Shown in pieces: positions 40,021 through 40,120 of a stretch of 40,120 bases of DNA. Source of the stretch: Streptosporangiales bacterium (GTDB lineage: Bacteria; Actinomycetota; Actinomycetes; Streptosporangiales; WHSR01); contig WHSR01000051.1 in NCBI GenBank assembly GCA_009379995.1, positions 1-40,120 on the forward strand. Direction: 5' to 3'. The notes under the pieces are model-generated. The model made no database searches and was not told the origin of the DNA. It saw only the letters and a program-made list of their open reading frames with translations. The stretch's first letter is position 1; every line of letters begins with the position of its first letter. A program made the position numbers and the translations under genes.

Positions 40021-40120
40021 GTGGCGGATGAGGTGACTGAGGACGTTCTTCGGTCGTGGGTGTCTGGGCTGGATGATCTGTTCGCTCGTGTGGCAGGTCG
40101 GTTTCCTCGGGTGGAGCCCC
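40021..40120 (+). CDS. IS701-family transposase (first 33 codons)
   Basis: GTG 40021 opens VADEVTEDVLRSWVSGLDDL, continuing FARVAGRFPRVEP to the window edge. LDDLFARVAGRFPRVEP is the conserved opening of IS701-family transposases (DDE enzymes), as recalled from Streptomyces and relatives. The catalytic core lies beyond the window. Codon usage is less GC-biased than in neighbouring genes, which fits recent arrival. Confidence 0.65.
   Translation, partial: MADEVTEDVLRSWVSGLDDLFARVAGRFPRVEP

Larger units (their letters stand above)
39985..40120 (+). mobile_element. Left end of an IS701-type insertion sequence (continues past the window)
   Basis: The sequence drops sharply in GC right after pknB and leads into a transposase start. 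CTAG (39981-39984), which contains the pknB stop, fits the 4-bp YTNR-type target of IS701 elements (recalled). The right end and the second target copy are outside the window. Confidence 0.55.

Overview
The window is high-GC DNA from an actinobacterium. The 3' end carries the classical actinobacterial fhaA-fhaB-pstP-rodA-pbpA-pknA-pknB locus beside a tRNA-Leu gene. The window also encodes a bacterial proteasome activator (Bpa/PafE), an SSI-type protease-inhibitor-like lipoprotein, a DUF1707 protein, STAS and RsbW-like regulators, and many GTG starts. The mix resembles Streptosporangiales or a related filamentous order, but genus cannot be settled by reading alone.

Region 1 (1-3060) is a decayed accessory island next to the 3' end of a tRNA-Ser(UGA) gene. 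It holds the start of a carboxymuconolactone-decarboxylase-like gene, an IS1380-type transposase remnant fused to a headless trpD, a DUF1801 gene, a hicAB-type toxin-antitoxin pair bracketed by two near-identical hairpins, a tyrosine-integrase tail and an IS481-type transposase tail.

Region 2 (3061-18500) is chromosomal core: tRNA-Ser, a MinD-like ATPase with a very long Tyr/Pro/Gly-rich N-terminus, a quinone oxidoreductase, bpa, the serS-DUF1707-HAD operon, DUF4446-pheA, larB-larC, a LysE exporter, a polytopic phosphatase-like membrane protein convergent with a GT2 glycosyltransferase, a STAS protein and two small actinobacterial proteins.

Region 3 (18500-30900) is more variable: a P450 divergent from a lone arginine deiminase, an RsbW-like ATPase, a PAS-GAF-PAS histidine kinase, a rhodanese divergent from an SSI-like lipoprotein, an Fpg/Nei glycosylase, and a three-gene operon (luciferase-like monooxygenase, MFS transporter, thiamine-diphosphate enzyme) that looks like an uncharacterised catabolic unit. 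A small secreted protein follows.

Region 4 (31014-40120) is the growth/division kinase operon. Most of its genes are coupled by 4-base stop/start overlaps. An 83-bp repeat-like insert between rodA and pbpA creates a 28-codon ORF that keeps a 4-base overlap on both sides. An IS701-type element begins directly after the pknB stop codon.

A recurring theme is leaderless initiation: eight genes have a TAnnnT -10 box exactly 7 nt before the ATG/GTG. This was used to choose several starts.
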